A stretch of DNA of 59,746 bases from JAFGIG01 sp964397545 (GTDB lineage Bacteria; SDB-A), in the NCBI GenBank assembly GCA_964397545.1, contig CAYNIW010000015.1, forward strand, positions 1 to 59,746. The letters are read 5' to 3'. Under the pieces are notes generated by a model, which saw nothing but the letters and a program-made list of their open reading frames with translations, was not told the DNA's origin and made no database searches. Positions 34,047-43,636 of this stretch are shown in pieces. Position numbers and translations under genes: made by a program. Positions within the stretch are counted from its first letter, which is position 1; each line of letters opens with the position of its first letter.

Positions 34047-35681
34047 GTGATTCTGACTTTCGACATAGGTTCAACCCTTACAAAAGCTATGCTCTATTCT
34101 CAGGAGGAAGGAGAAGTTTCAAAGGTAATAGTCCCATCCGACCCTCACGGCGATATTGAACTTTCCGCTAACCGCGCGTGTTATCATCTTGAAAAAAAAT
34201 CGGGAGTCAGGCTACTTGACGTTTCCGGCGGTTTCCTCATCCCGTCTGTCGCCTGTTCTTCAATAGGCGGCGGACTCAAAGCCGTGGCTGTTTCATCCGT
34301 CGGATCCATCAGCGGTAAAATCGCTTATCTCGTTCTTTCTCATTCCGGTTCAAACGTAATAGGTTCAGTCTCTAACGACGACGGACTAAATTTTCAGGAA
34401 CATGTCCAAAAAATAGTCACATTAAACCCCGACATAATACTCATAGCCGGCGGCACTGAGAGTGAAGGCGTCGCTCCCGTTATAGAGGCGGTCAAATCAG
34501 TGGCATACGCTGCGCGTCTTTTGAGCCCGAGAGGCAACCTCACTGTAATATTCGGAGGGAACAGCAAAGCTCAGAGAAAAATCGAACAAATGCTCGGCAG
34601 ATTGTGCAGGCTTGTATTCGTTCCAAATATAATGCCTGAAGAAGACATATACGACATCTATCCAGCTATTGATGAAATCCGCGGCATCGGCAATGAAATA
34701 CTATGTTCGAAAAACTCCGGCTGGAAAACCTTTTTTGACAGGCTTTCGGAACCTCTTATCCCGGCTTCGATCTGCCTGCTCAAGGCGGCTTCTTCTGTTG
34801 AACATCACAGGCATCTCGCTGTAGTCTGCTGCGGAAGTTCTGCGACTGAATTGATTACAGCCCAAGCAAAAAATAAAAACCAATCCTTTGTTATGGAAAG
34901 ATACTCATCTCCCTACGGCGTGGGCATAAAAGCATATGAAGCATATCAGAGGTTTTTTTCCGAGAATACTTCTCTGTGGCTTCAGCAGTTCATCCAATCC
35001 GACGCGCTTGAAAACATTGTCAGAAAACGCGCCGCTTTCCCGTCTATTTCTCCCGGTATATTTGAAACGGAGCTTCTCCACGCCCTTGCCGTGGAAATCA
35101 TCTCTCCGCTCGCGGAATTATCTTTTAGGGGAAAATCCCGAATTTTCGACGATATTCTGGCTGCTTCATATATTTTTACGGCGTCTAAACCGGAAAAAGT
35201 TTACGAAACTCTTTTAAACTGCATTCAACCCACGGGATTCGCTGTTCTGCACATAGACGAAGGCTATCTTGCCAATTACGGTTTAATAAAAACTATAGAC
35301 GAAACTTTTTCATGTTCTTCCGTGTTAAAAAATTCCTGCCCCAGCCTTTCACTTAAATTCAATTTCAAGAACCCCGGAACGGAGATAGCTCAGATGATTT
35401 TCTCGTCAAACAAAGAAACAATAACCGTTTCCTTGAAAGCCGGCGAATTGAAATTCATAGACCCCGGATTTTCCGAAGCTGAAATCACGGTTTTGCCGAG
35501 CAAATCTACAGACGCAGGTGAAGGATTCGGAATGCCCTGTAAAAGTTTTGTCCGTCTATCTGAAAACGGAATACTTGTTGACTCGCGAGGAAGACCTTTT
35601 TCACCAAGCCTATACGGCTCAGATTGGTTTCCTTCTCTTCAATCGTGGAAAAAAAATCTCGGACTGAGGTCTGTCCTTTGA
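34047..35681 (+). CDS. MutL/GlmL-like ATPase-fold protein
   Basis: A 544-residue protein of the glutamate mutase MutL family, with an actin/Hsp70-like ATPase fold (ILTFDIGSTLTKAMLY, then PDIILIAGGTESEGVAPVIE and CCGSSATELI). In clostridia GlmL accompanies the B12-dependent glutamate mutase as a chaperone-like protein; here no mutase subunits are visible. The start is GTG 34047 with AAGGGATC upstream. Its stop overlaps the next gene as TTGA. The persistent pairing with the next gene suggests another job, such as protection of a different enzyme. Confidence 0.78.
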   Translation: MILTFDIGSTLTKAMLYSQEEGEVSKVIVPSDPHGDIELSANRACYHLEKKSGVRLLDVSGGFLIPSVACSSIGGGLKAVAVSSVGSISGKIAYLVLSHSGSNVIGSVSNDDGLNFQEHVQKIVTLNPDIILIAGGTESEGVAPVIEAVKSVAYAARLLSPRGNLTVIFGGNSKAQRKIEQMLGRLCRLVFVPNIMPEEDIYDIYPAIDEIRGIGNEILCSKNSGWKTFFDRLSEPLIPASICLLKAASSVEHHRHLAVVCCGSSATELITAQAKNKNQSFVMERYSSPYGVGIKAYEAYQRFFSENTSLWLQQFIQSDALENIVRKRAAFPSISPGIFETELLHALAVEIISPLAELSFRGKSRIFDDILAASYIFTASKPEKVYETLLNCIQPTGFAVLHIDEGYLANYGLIKTIDETFSCSSVLKNSCPSLSLKFNFKNPGTEIAQMIFSSNKETITVSLKAGELKFIDPGFSEAEITVLPSKSTDAGEGFGMPCKSFVRLSENGILVDSRGRPFSPSLYGSDWFPSLQSWKKNLGLRSVL

Positions 35682-36943
35682 GAAGCCTAATATATTACGG
35701 AAGAAAAACATACAGTCTTTCAGCTCCTTTTCCGGCAAAACCCAAATTTTCGGCAGGAGATGAAGCTTTTTTCGGGGAAACTGCCTTTACATATTCTCCC
35801 AACGAAGAAGAACTGTTCGTCGACTTTCGTTCAATGCTCGCGGGAGCAGAATTTTCTTCAATAGAAAAGAGCGCTCTTTTTTCTTGCAGAGAGGAATTTC
35901 CCTTATACAAAAAAATTTTCGAAAAGAAATTTCTGCCTCCTAACTCTCAGGTTTTGTCACCTTTTCACGGATGGGTGGATTACTTTATATTACCTTACGG
36001 AAACTCCCTCTGCACCGTTGTCAATAGAAAAGATCTCTCGGTGAACCTAAGCGACCCTCTCGAAATTTCTCCTCGAAAACTCCTCAAGTTCATGAAAGTA
36101 GCTAAAAATTCCAAAGTTCTCAAAGGAACCGTTCTCGCTGAAAGACGCCTGCAGGACAACCTGACAATCCTGCATGCAGTTTCTCCAATCGAAGGAACAG
36201 TTGAAGATATTGACATCTCTTCGGGCAACATACTCATAAGAAGATTTGAATTCGAAAAAAGCACGTTAATACCTCTTCCCGGAAGGGTAACGGGAACCAT
36301 GGAAGCCGGTTTTTGCGCATCCATGACAATAGAATCACGCGGTTTTTTCGTCAAACTCTCCTCTTTTCAAGGGAAACCTGCCTCCGGTGAAATCTTTTTA
36401 ATGCCTTCTGAAATCCCTCCGCAGGAGGACGCTCATTTGAAAAACGGGAGAAAAAACATAATTGCGGTTATCGACAAGACACTTTCCCTGGCAGAAGCCC
36501 AATGGGCCAGAGAAAAAGGCATAAAAGCCATTGTCTGTCCGTTTATTGACGATGACGCAAGGAAGGCGGCAGATGACGCTTCTTTCGACCTCACCGTCGC
36601 TGTTTTGTTTTTCAAAGGAATAAGAAAAATCCCCTCAACCACACTCGCGTTTTTCAGGGACAAACTTTCAAAACAGGCCTCTATTTCCAAAATAGATACC
36701 GAAGATTTTTATACTCTTTTCATTCCGGATAAAGAGGAAACCCCTGAAAAATACTCTGCTCAGTTTCCAGGTGTATCGGATGAAGTTTTAATTTTAACTG
36801 GAAGGCACGCGAATAAATCAGGGAAAGTAATAAACACTCAAACACACCGTTTGAACTCCCATTCGGACATTCCGATTGTCGAGATAGAATTGGAAGAAAA
36901 AAAAGAAACGGTATATGTTCACTTAAACGACCTGGTTTTTTAA
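35678..36943 (+). CDS. Unnamed partner of the MutL/GlmL-like protein
   Basis: A 421-residue cytoplasmic protein. I chose TTG 35678, which overlaps the previous stop (TTGA) and has GAGG eight bases upstream; it gives MRSLIYYGRKTYSL. The middle is beta-rich with sandwich-like turns (QVLSPFHGWVDYFILPYGN, AVSPIEGTVEDIDISSGN and PLPGRVTGTM), resembling barrel-sandwich/lipoyl-like folds without a modified Lys. A Rossmann-like half follows (GIKAIVCPFIDDDARKAADD). The last 55 residues (LTGRHANKSGKVINTQTHR and VYVHLNDLVF) look like a KOW-type barrel. No enzyme motif is evident; the context ties it to the MutL-like protein. Confidence 0.6.
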   Translation: MRSLIYYGRKTYSLSAPFPAKPKFSAGDEAFFGETAFTYSPNEEELFVDFRSMLAGAEFSSIEKSALFSCREEFPLYKKIFEKKFLPPNSQVLSPFHGWVDYFILPYGNSLCTVVNRKDLSVNLSDPLEISPRKLLKFMKVAKNSKVLKGTVLAERRLQDNLTILHAVSPIEGTVEDIDISSGNILIRRFEFEKSTLIPLPGRVTGTMEAGFCASMTIESRGFFVKLSSFQGKPASGEIFLMPSEIPPQEDAHLKNGRKNIIAVIDKTLSLAEAQWAREKGIKAIVCPFIDDDARKAADDASFDLTVAVLFFKGIRKIPSTTLAFFRDKLSKQASISKIDTEDFYTLFIPDKEETPEKYSAQFPGVSDEVLILTGRHANKSGKVINTQTHRLNSHSDIPIVEIELEEKKETVYVHLNDLVF

Positions 36944-36944
36944 C

Positions 36945-37673
36945 ATGGTAATTGAAAGATTTTTCGAAACCGAAGGAATCCTTCTTCGTTCTGTGACAGC
37001 AGGCGAAAGATCGAGATCTCTGTGTTTCTTAACCCAAAAGTCCGGCTTGATTTGGGCTCATGCCAGACCGGATTCGCGAAATATCCAGAGCACGGGCTTT
37101 TCCTGCGTCCCTTCAAAATACTATCTCTATCTATACAGGACAACGAGAAACCGTATATATGTCAAGGAGTCTTCCGAAAAAGACCTTTACAGGAATATCC
37201 ATAGCGACTTTTCCAAACTCAAAACATCCCTGCATATACTGTCGCCGCTTGTCAAAATAGTTCAGCCCGGAGATTCCGACGAATTTCTTTTCAAGCTTTC
37301 AGACAGGGCTTTTTCAGCCATAGATTCCTCTGATTCTGAAACAGCCTCCCTTCTTCTCGTTCCTCCTTATCTGGCAACACTCGCGAAGCATTTCGGATTC
37401 GGGTTTCCTCTTAATTCTTGTAAAAAATGCGGTTCTTCCGATGTCAGGAGAATCTCTTCATCGGAAGGAGGTTTTCTTTGCTCGGCGTGTTCGATTAAAA
37501 TATCCGACTCGAAATCCGTCGACGTAAAACTTTTGCAATTGACTATGATCCCCGAAGAGAGAAAAAGGATCCGCGCTTTTACAGAAAAAAAAACACTGGT
37601 TGCCCTGATAAAAAGTCTTGAGTTATACTTATTTGATCAGTTTTCAAAAAACACACCAGACATCTATTTATGA
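36945..37673 (+). CDS. recO: DNA repair protein RecO
   Basis: A 242-residue protein of the RecO family, which loads RecA onto SSB-coated DNA together with RecR. The N-terminal OB domain begins ETEGILLRSVTAGERSRSLC. The helical middle is followed by a zinc-binding pair of CxxC motifs (SCKKCGSS and FLCSACSI). Length and order of parts fit. The ATG follows the previous stop by one base, with no clear ribosome site, so coupling is likely. Confidence 0.8.
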   Translation: MVIERFFETEGILLRSVTAGERSRSLCFLTQKSGLIWAHARPDSRNIQSTGFSCVPSKYYLYLYRTTRNRIYVKESSEKDLYRNIHSDFSKLKTSLHILSPLVKIVQPGDSDEFLFKLSDRAFSAIDSSDSETASLLLVPPYLATLAKHFGFGFPLNSCKKCGSSDVRRISSSEGGFLCSACSIKISDSKSVDVKLLQLTMIPEERKRIRAFTEKKTLVALIKSLELYLFDQFSKNTPDIYL

Positions 37674-37685
37674 ATTGGAGGGTAT

Positions 37686-38567
37686 ATGGACGTTTTAACT
37701 GAAACAAACCTTAAGTCCGTTCAGCTTCTGTCGAGAGGAAAAGTCAGGGACATATACGAAGGCGGCAAAGACACACTCCTGATTGTGACGACTGACCGTA
37801 TCAGTTCTTACGACCAAGTTATGAAAGAAGGAATACCCGGAAAAGGGGCGGTTCTCAATTCACTCAGCCTTTTTTGGAAAAACATGTTCCATGAGGATAT
37901 TCCAAACGACATAGTGGAAACCGATTCTTCGAAAATAGATTTTCTCTCTCCCGAAGAGCAGGAGATATGCAAGGGAAGATGCGCTTTAGTCAGAAAACTC
38001 GATGTCTTCAAATTCGAGTTTATAGTTCGCGGCTATCTTTGCGGATCGGCGTGGAAAATGTATAAAGAAAAGGGAAAAATCGTCGATGTTGTCCCCCCGC
38101 TCGGGCTTAGGCTCTCTTCAAAATTTCCTCTTCCGATTTTTACTCCGACTACTAAAGAGACCGTGGGTCACGACAAGCCTGTCTCGTGGGATCAGCTTTC
38201 AGAGACCCTCGGCGAATACGTTTCAATGCAGATAAAAGAGATCTCAGTCAAGATATACGAAAAAGCCTTGAAATACACAACAGAGAGAGGAATAGTCATA
38301 GCGGACACGAAATTCGAATTTGCCTGCGGAAAATCCGGCGAACTATACCTCGTGGACGAAGTCCTCACTCCCGATTCTTCGAGACTCTGGCCCGCCGATT
38401 CAATAGTCCCCGGCGAAAACCCGTCTTCTCTCGACAAGCAGATTCTCCGGGACTGGCTCGATGAACAGGGCTGGGACAGAAATTCTACTCCTCCGAATCT
38501 CCCGGACAGTCTTGTAGAAAAAATGTCGAAAATTTATCAGGACATCCATTCAAGGCTCATCAATTGA
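37686..38567 (+). CDS. purC: Phosphoribosylaminoimidazole-succinocarboxamide synthase
   Basis: A 293-residue SAICAR synthetase of purine synthesis: it joins CAIR and aspartate using ATP. The N-terminal ATP-grasp part has LLSRGKVRDIYEGGKDTLLI and TTDRISSYDQ. The central RGYLCGSAWKMYKEKG and the C-terminal DTKFEFACG and LVDEVLTPDSSRLWP blocks are diagnostic. TGGAGGGT precedes the ATG. No other pur gene is nearby, so it is placed in a mixed housekeeping operon. Its stop overlaps the next start as TTGA. Confidence 0.95.
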   Translation: MDVLTETNLKSVQLLSRGKVRDIYEGGKDTLLIVTTDRISSYDQVMKEGIPGKGAVLNSLSLFWKNMFHEDIPNDIVETDSSKIDFLSPEEQEICKGRCALVRKLDVFKFEFIVRGYLCGSAWKMYKEKGKIVDVVPPLGLRLSSKFPLPIFTPTTKETVGHDKPVSWDQLSETLGEYVSMQIKEISVKIYEKALKYTTERGIVIADTKFEFACGKSGELYLVDEVLTPDSSRLWPADSIVPGENPSSLDKQILRDWLDEQGWDRNSTPPNLPDSLVEKMSKIYQDIHSRLIN

Positions 38568-39358
38568 CCGCACCGCGGGAAACATTTACCGATATTGTTA
38601 CCCGAGCGGGAGATTTTCTACTTGAAAACATGAGAAATACAGGAAAAATTTCTCTTAAAAAAAACGCCGACTATGTGACCGAAAAAGACCTCGAGTCTGA
38701 AAGTTTTCTGCGGAATGAACTGCTAAAAATGCTCCCCAGATCAGGTTTTTTCGGCGAAGAAAAAGGCCATGAAGGGAACACGGCATTTAAATGGATCGTC
38801 GATCCCCTCGACGGAACTACAAATTACGTCCATTCATTTCCTTTTTTCTCCGTTTCAGCGGCTCTTGAGGAAGATGGAGAAATAACTCAAGGAGCCGTTT
38901 ACTGTCCCTGGTTAAGAGAATTTTTCTACGCATCAAAAGGCAAAGGCGCTTACATAAACGGCGGCAGAATATCCGTATCAGGCATTGATAATATGCAGAG
39001 AGGTCTTTTCGCCACGGGGTTTCCTTTCAGGGACCACCTAAAACTCGATAGATATCTGGCGAGTTTTAAAAAAGTTTTCTCTAAATCAGACGGCATAAGA
39101 CGCTGCGGAAGCGCAGCGCTCGACATGTGTTTTGTCGCCTGCGGAAGATTCGACGGTTTCTGGGAAGACAACCTTTCACCGTGGGACATTGCCGCGGGAA
39201 TGCTTATTGTCAGGGAAGCCGGCGGCATCGTCTCGGATTTCGAGGGTAGAGAAAACCCGCACGAGACGGGAAACGTGATATGTTCAAACAAAAAGATCTT
39301 CGCGGATTTTTTCGAAACAGCCGCAAAGACATATATAAATTTCAATGAGGGGAGTTAA
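38564..39358 (+). CDS. Inositol monophosphatase family protein
   Basis: A 264-residue Mg2+-dependent phosphatase. Metal-binding residues are seen in FFGEEKGH, IVDPLDGTTNYVH and SPWDIAAGMLIVREAGG. It would remove phosphate from myo-inositol phosphate or a related sugar phosphate; some relatives act on fructose-1,6-bisphosphate or NADP. The start is TTG 38564 in a TTGA overlap with purC. It is followed by the glycogen phosphorylase gene after one base. Confidence 0.9.
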   Translation: MTAPRETFTDIVTRAGDFLLENMRNTGKISLKKNADYVTEKDLESESFLRNELLKMLPRSGFFGEEKGHEGNTAFKWIVDPLDGTTNYVHSFPFFSVSAALEEDGEITQGAVYCPWLREFFYASKGKGAYINGGRISVSGIDNMQRGLFATGFPFRDHLKLDRYLASFKKVFSKSDGIRRCGSAALDMCFVACGRFDGFWEDNLSPWDIAAGMLIVREAGGIVSDFEGRENPHETGNVICSNKKIFADFFETAAKTYINFNEGS

Positions 39359-39359
39359 A

Positions 39360-41921
39360 ATGAAACCCGTCAGAATATTCAAAGTGATTCCTTCTTTGCC
39401 GGAGGAGCTGTCAAGCCTGAGAACAATAGCCTTCAACCTCTGGTGGGGCTGGAACGAAGAAGCCGTGAAACTTTTTCACAGAATTTCCCCAGAACTCTGG
39501 GAACAAGCCAATCACAATCCTGTGGCTTTGCTGTCTCTGGTCCCTCAGGAAAACTGGTTTGCTCTCATAAAGGACGAGAGCTTCATCGCCCATATGAACA
39601 GGGTAAAAGAAGATCTCGACAAATACATAAAAAGGACAAGATGGTTCGAAAAAGAGCATCCTGAGTCTCAAAACGCCGCAATTGCCTATTTTTCAATGGA
39701 ATTCGGTCTTAATGACTGTCTTCCTCTTTATTCCGGAGGCCTCGGAGTTCTATCTGGCGACCACTTAAAATCCTCAAGCGAACTCGGCATACCTCTCGTC
39801 GGCGTGGGGCTTCTTTACGGACAGGGATATCTCACGCAGTATCTTTCGAATGACGGCTGGCAGCACGAAGTTTACGCCGAGAACGACTTCAGCAACATGC
39901 CTGTCCGCATAGTCAACGGACAGGACGGAACTCCTTTGAAAATATCGGTTAAAATGGCTGAAAAAGAAGTCTTGGCCGAAATATGGGAAACCGACGTCGG
40001 AAACATAAGACTTTTTCTGCTGAACACAAACATAGAGGAAAACGATTCTTTCGGCAGATACATATCCGAAAAGCTTTACGGCGGCGACAATGACATGCGC
40101 ATTAAGCAGGAAATACTTCTCGGAATAGGCGGGTTGAAAGCCCTCAGAGCCATGGAGATCAACCCCACCGTTGTCCACATGAACGAAGGACACAGCGCTT
40201 TTATAATTCTCGAAAGAATCCGCCAGATGATGAAGGAAAACTCCCTCTCTTACAGCCAGGCAAAGCTCCTATCATCTTCTTCCTGCGTTTTTACCACGCA
40301 CACGCCTGTTCCGGCGGGGAATGAAGTGTTTCACAACGATATGGTCGAACACTACATCGGCCATATACGGCAGGAAATAGGAATTTCAAAAGACGAACTT
40401 TTTTCTCTTGGAAAACAGGACCCAAAAAACAGCGCCGAACAATTCTGCATGACTATATTCGCCCTGAAAAATTCTCATTACTGCAACGGCGTCAGCAAAC
40501 TTCACGCTTCGGTCTCAAGATCCATGTGGTCAGGTATATGGCAGGGTATTGACGCCGATGAAGTCCCTATTACGCACATCACTAACGGCATCAACCCCAA
40601 CAGCTGGACTTCCGGAGAAATGCAGCAGTTGTTTTTAAGATACATAGGACCGAAAATGCTCGAAGAGCCTGAGAACCAGAAAATCTGGGAAAGAGTTCTC
40701 GGCATACCCGACAACGAACTCTGGCGGACCCATGAGAGAAGAAGAGAAAGACTCGTCGCCTTCATAAGAAGAAGACTTAAAAAACAACTAACGGAAAGAG
40801 GCGCTTCGGCTAAAGAGGTAGAGGAAGCCGATGAGGTCTTGAATCCAGACACTCTGACTATAGGTTTTGCAAGGAGATTCGCGACATACAAAAGAGCTTC
40901 TCTCATCCTTAGCGACCTCGACAGAATATCGAAAATACTGACGGACAAAGAAAGACCTGTTCAGCTCATATTCGCAGGAAAGGCGCATCCCCGGGACGAC
41001 GCCGGCAAAGAAATCATAAAGCACCTTTACCAGGTTTCCAAATTGCCGCATCTTAAAAACCACATCGTCTTTATTGAGAACTACGACATGAACGTCGCCA
41101 GATACATGGTTCAGGGCTGTGATGTATGGCTGAACACGCCGAGAAAACCTCTCGAAGCGAGCGGAACAAGCGGAATGAAAGTCTGCTTCAACGGCGGATT
41201 GAATTTAAGCGTTCTTGACGGATGGTGGAACGAAGCTTATAACGGCAAAAACGGATGGTCTATCGGGAGAGGCGAAGTTTATCAGGATTATAAAGCCGAA
41301 GACGAAGTCGAATCCTCATCCCTGTATGACACTCTCGAAAACGACGTCGTTTTGAAATTCTACAACATAGGAAGAGACGGCTTGCCCAGGGAATGGATAA
41401 AAATGATGAAAGAGTCTATGAGGACTCTATGCCCTGTTTTCAACACAAACAGAATGATTTACGAATACACCGAAAAATTCTACATCCCGGCTTATAATTC
41501 ATGGAAGATATTGAGCGAAGACAATTTCCGCGGAGTCCGGGATTTCTCCGAGCGATTCGATCTCATTTCAAAAGAATGGGGCAACGTAAAGATAACTGAA
41601 TTGACGGCAGACACCTCTAAACCCGCGCAGATGGGAACCCAGATAGAAGTCATGGCGACAGTTTACATGGACGGCCTCAATCCCGACGACGTCACGGTGG
41701 AGGTCTGCCATGGAAAACTCAATTATAAAGGCGAAATCGAAAACTCCACATGCTTTGCGATGTCTTCAGTCCAGAATACGGGCAAAGGGATATATGTTTT
41801 CAGAGGAAGGGTCCCCTGTCTCGAGAGCGGTAAAAACGGTTTTTCCCTGAGAATCATGCCGAGGAATACATACCTCACGAGAAAACTCGTTCCGGGTTTC
41901 GTAAAATGGTTTGAAAACTGA
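39360..41921 (+). CDS. glgP: Alpha-glucan (glycogen) phosphorylase
   Basis: An 853-residue enzyme of the short alpha-glucan phosphorylase group (family GT35), which releases glucose-1-phosphate from glycogen or maltodextrin with pyridoxal phosphate. N-terminal block: TIAFNLWWGWNEEAVKLF. Later blocks: AYFSMEFGLNDCLPLYSGGLG, HMNEGHSAFI and FTTHTPVPAGNE. The PLP lysine is in EASGTSGMKVCFNGGLN. ATG 39360 is preferred to the ATG five codons earlier because GGGGAG lies five bases before it. It ends the plus-strand series, 11 bases from a convergent gene. Confidence 0.93.
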   Translation: MKPVRIFKVIPSLPEELSSLRTIAFNLWWGWNEEAVKLFHRISPELWEQANHNPVALLSLVPQENWFALIKDESFIAHMNRVKEDLDKYIKRTRWFEKEHPESQNAAIAYFSMEFGLNDCLPLYSGGLGVLSGDHLKSSSELGIPLVGVGLLYGQGYLTQYLSNDGWQHEVYAENDFSNMPVRIVNGQDGTPLKISVKMAEKEVLAEIWETDVGNIRLFLLNTNIEENDSFGRYISEKLYGGDNDMRIKQEILLGIGGLKALRAMEINPTVVHMNEGHSAFIILERIRQMMKENSLSYSQAKLLSSSSCVFTTHTPVPAGNEVFHNDMVEHYIGHIRQEIGISKDELFSLGKQDPKNSAEQFCMTIFALKNSHYCNGVSKLHASVSRSMWSGIWQGIDADEVPITHITNGINPNSWTSGEMQQLFLRYIGPKMLEEPENQKIWERVLGIPDNELWRTHERRRERLVAFIRRRLKKQLTERGASAKEVEEADEVLNPDTLTIGFARRFATYKRASLILSDLDRISKILTDKERPVQLIFAGKAHPRDDAGKEIIKHLYQVSKLPHLKNHIVFIENYDMNVARYMVQGCDVWLNTPRKPLEASGTSGMKVCFNGGLNLSVLDGWWNEAYNGKNGWSIGRGEVYQDYKAEDEVESSSLYDTLENDVVLKFYNIGRDGLPREWIKMMKESMRTLCPVFNTNRMIYEYTEKFYIPAYNSWKILSEDNFRGVRDFSERFDLISKEWGNVKITELTADTSKPAQMGTQIEVMATVYMDGLNPDDVTVEVCHGKLNYKGEIENSTCFAMSSVQNTGKGIYVFRGRVPCLESGKNGFSLRIMPRNTYLTRKLVPGFVKWFEN

Positions 41922-41932
41922 ATTCAGCAGGA

Positions 41933-42931
41933 TCAGCGCGGAAAATAAGAAAGCGAAAATCTGTGCGAAGATCCAAGCTGCTGGTGGCTCATAAATCCGT
42001 AGTCCACTGAAAAAGAACTGAAGATTATTCCGCCTCCCGCCGTGAGATGGCCGGAATTCGCTCCCGCTCTGAGGAAAAATTTTTCTTTGACTGAAATCTC
42101 ACCGCCGTAATGGATATCTGCGCTTATAGAGGAAATATCCCATTGAGAAGCGAGCTTTCTGTTCTCAAAATAAATATCAGTTTCTATGCCGAAAGAGATG
42201 TTCACGTCTCTCCAGGAAAGAGGAGCTTTTGCCATCACGCCCGTCTTTAGAAAGGGATATGCAAATTCCTTCGTTCCCGTGCTCCAAGAAATAATCGTAG
42301 TCGTGGCGTTTCTGAGGACAGCGGAAAAATCAATGTTTTTTGTCCTGAAAAAACAGCCTATATCGGTTCCGACTCCGTATGCTGAATAGCTTCCTATCTT
42401 CCTATAGACAGCTTTGATGGACGCCCCCATCGAAAAATTTTCTCCCGCTTTATGTCCGTATGAAAGATAGAGAGTGTAGTCGTCGTCGCTGAAATAGGAA
42501 ACTCTGTCGTAATCGAGCCATTCTCCGGGATCCAGTATTCCGTTGTTCTCCCCCGGGTCGTTCGTTCCGGGTATGCCGTCTTCACCGTAATCTCTCAAGG
42601 CGTCGAGGGTGTAGGGAATCCCCGAGATCCCGAGATGAACCAGTCCGAATCCGACGGCTCTTTTTGTCTCGGGAAAGACAAGAGAAAAACCGTTGTATGA
42701 AAGGTTTCCAGAAAAAACATAAGCATGAGTCGCGCTGTAGGTTTTAGACGAAAAGCACATCGCCGCCGGGTTGCCGTAGAAAGAGTGCTCTCCCGTCAGG
42801 ACTCCCTCGAGTTGTCCCATTGAAAGGGATCTTGCGCCAAAACCGAGCGCAAGAAACTCACCCGCATATTTTGACGCAGAGACGCACGATGCCGATAAAA
42901 ATATTAAAGAGAAAAATATCCTGAATTTCAA
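41933..42931 (-). CDS. PorV/UPF0164-like outer-membrane protein
   Basis: A 332-residue protein with a signal peptide and a beta-barrel look. The block LGFGARSLSMGQLEGVLTGE followed by FYGNPAAM is the marker of the PorV/PorQ (UPF0164) group, which in FCB bacteria takes part in type IX secretion or surface attachment. A loop with DYGEDGIPGTNDPGENNG resembles a calcium-binding repeat. The start is TTG 42931, one base after the stop of the lamin-tail gene, giving a good signal peptide. It would sit in the outer membrane. Confidence 0.82.
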   Translation of the reverse strand: MKFRIFFSLIFLSASCVSASKYAGEFLALGFGARSLSMGQLEGVLTGEHSFYGNPAAMCFSSKTYSATHAYVFSGNLSYNGFSLVFPETKRAVGFGLVHLGISGIPYTLDALRDYGEDGIPGTNDPGENNGILDPGEWLDYDRVSYFSDDDYTLYLSYGHKAGENFSMGASIKAVYRKIGSYSAYGVGTDIGCFFRTKNIDFSAVLRNATTTIISWSTGTKEFAYPFLKTGVMAKAPLSWRDVNISFGIETDIYFENRKLASQWDISSISADIHYGGEISVKEKFFLRAGANSGHLTAGGGIIFSSFSVDYGFMSHQQLGSSHRFSLSYFPR

Positions 42932-42932
42932 A

Positions 42933-43532
42933 TTACCTGCGCTCAGTTGAAAACATCGCCTTTATCCGTCCCCAAGTTGACGGATTGATTACAGAGTGAG
43001 GCAGTTCCCTGTTGGGATTACCGGGAGTTGGATAACAGACGGTATAATCATCAGGATATGGTTCGGGGTTCGACTCCGGATAAAGGCCGAGAGAATATCC
43101 CGGAGAGACCCCCTGAGAAGTCCCTGTTCCTCCCCAAGCGACTGAAGACACCTCTGATCCGTTAGAGTCGAGGAGAGTCAGCGATCCTACTTTTCTGCAG
43201 ATGTTTATTGCCCCGCTGTATTGAACTATAACTGTGGTTGACGAGAGGACAGAATCCCAATGGGCGACGAATCTCGAACTGTCGGCGACAAAAAGTATCC
43301 TCTGTCCGGGTTCGAGAGTCACGGAGAAGGTGAATACTTCTCCCGCCGATGTCTTTAGCTTCCAGGAATTAAGAGAAGCGCCCGAGGATGAAAAATTGAA
43401 AATCTCTATCCATTGATCCTGACTGTTCCAGCCAGAAAGTTCGGGTATGCTGTAAAACACCTCGTTGATGTTGACTACGGAGTATATAAAGCTGGGGATA
43501 AGAAACACTGCTAAAACTATGAATCTTTTCAT
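42933..43532 (-). CDS. Secreted lamin-tail domain protein
   Basis: A 199-residue protein with a signal peptide (MKRFIVLAVFLIPSFIYS) and a lamin-tail (LTD) Ig-like domain: VNINEVFYSIPE, QWIEIFNFSSSG and the strands to about SLGLYPESN. Prokaryotic LTD domains occur in exported nucleases and surface proteins; here no catalytic domain is attached. ATG 43532 is preferred because 12 further upstream residues would disturb the signal peptide. It is cotranscribed with the PorV-like gene. Confidence 0.78.
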   Translation of the reverse strand: MKRFIVLAVFLIPSFIYSVVNINEVFYSIPELSGWNSQDQWIEIFNFSSSGASLNSWKLKTSAGEVFTFSVTLEPGQRILFVADSSRFVAHWDSVLSSTTVIVQYSGAINICRKVGSLTLLDSNGSEVSSVAWGGTGTSQGVSPGYSLGLYPESNPEPYPDDYTVCYPTPGNPNRELPHSVINPSTWGRIKAMFSTERR

Positions 43533-43636
43533 ACACAAAATATAAACTCTTTTGGCATATTTTGTCAACTGAAGATTTAGAATAAACTCAAAAAATTACG
43601 GCTTGATTTTATCAAAATCATGTGCTTTTTTTTATT

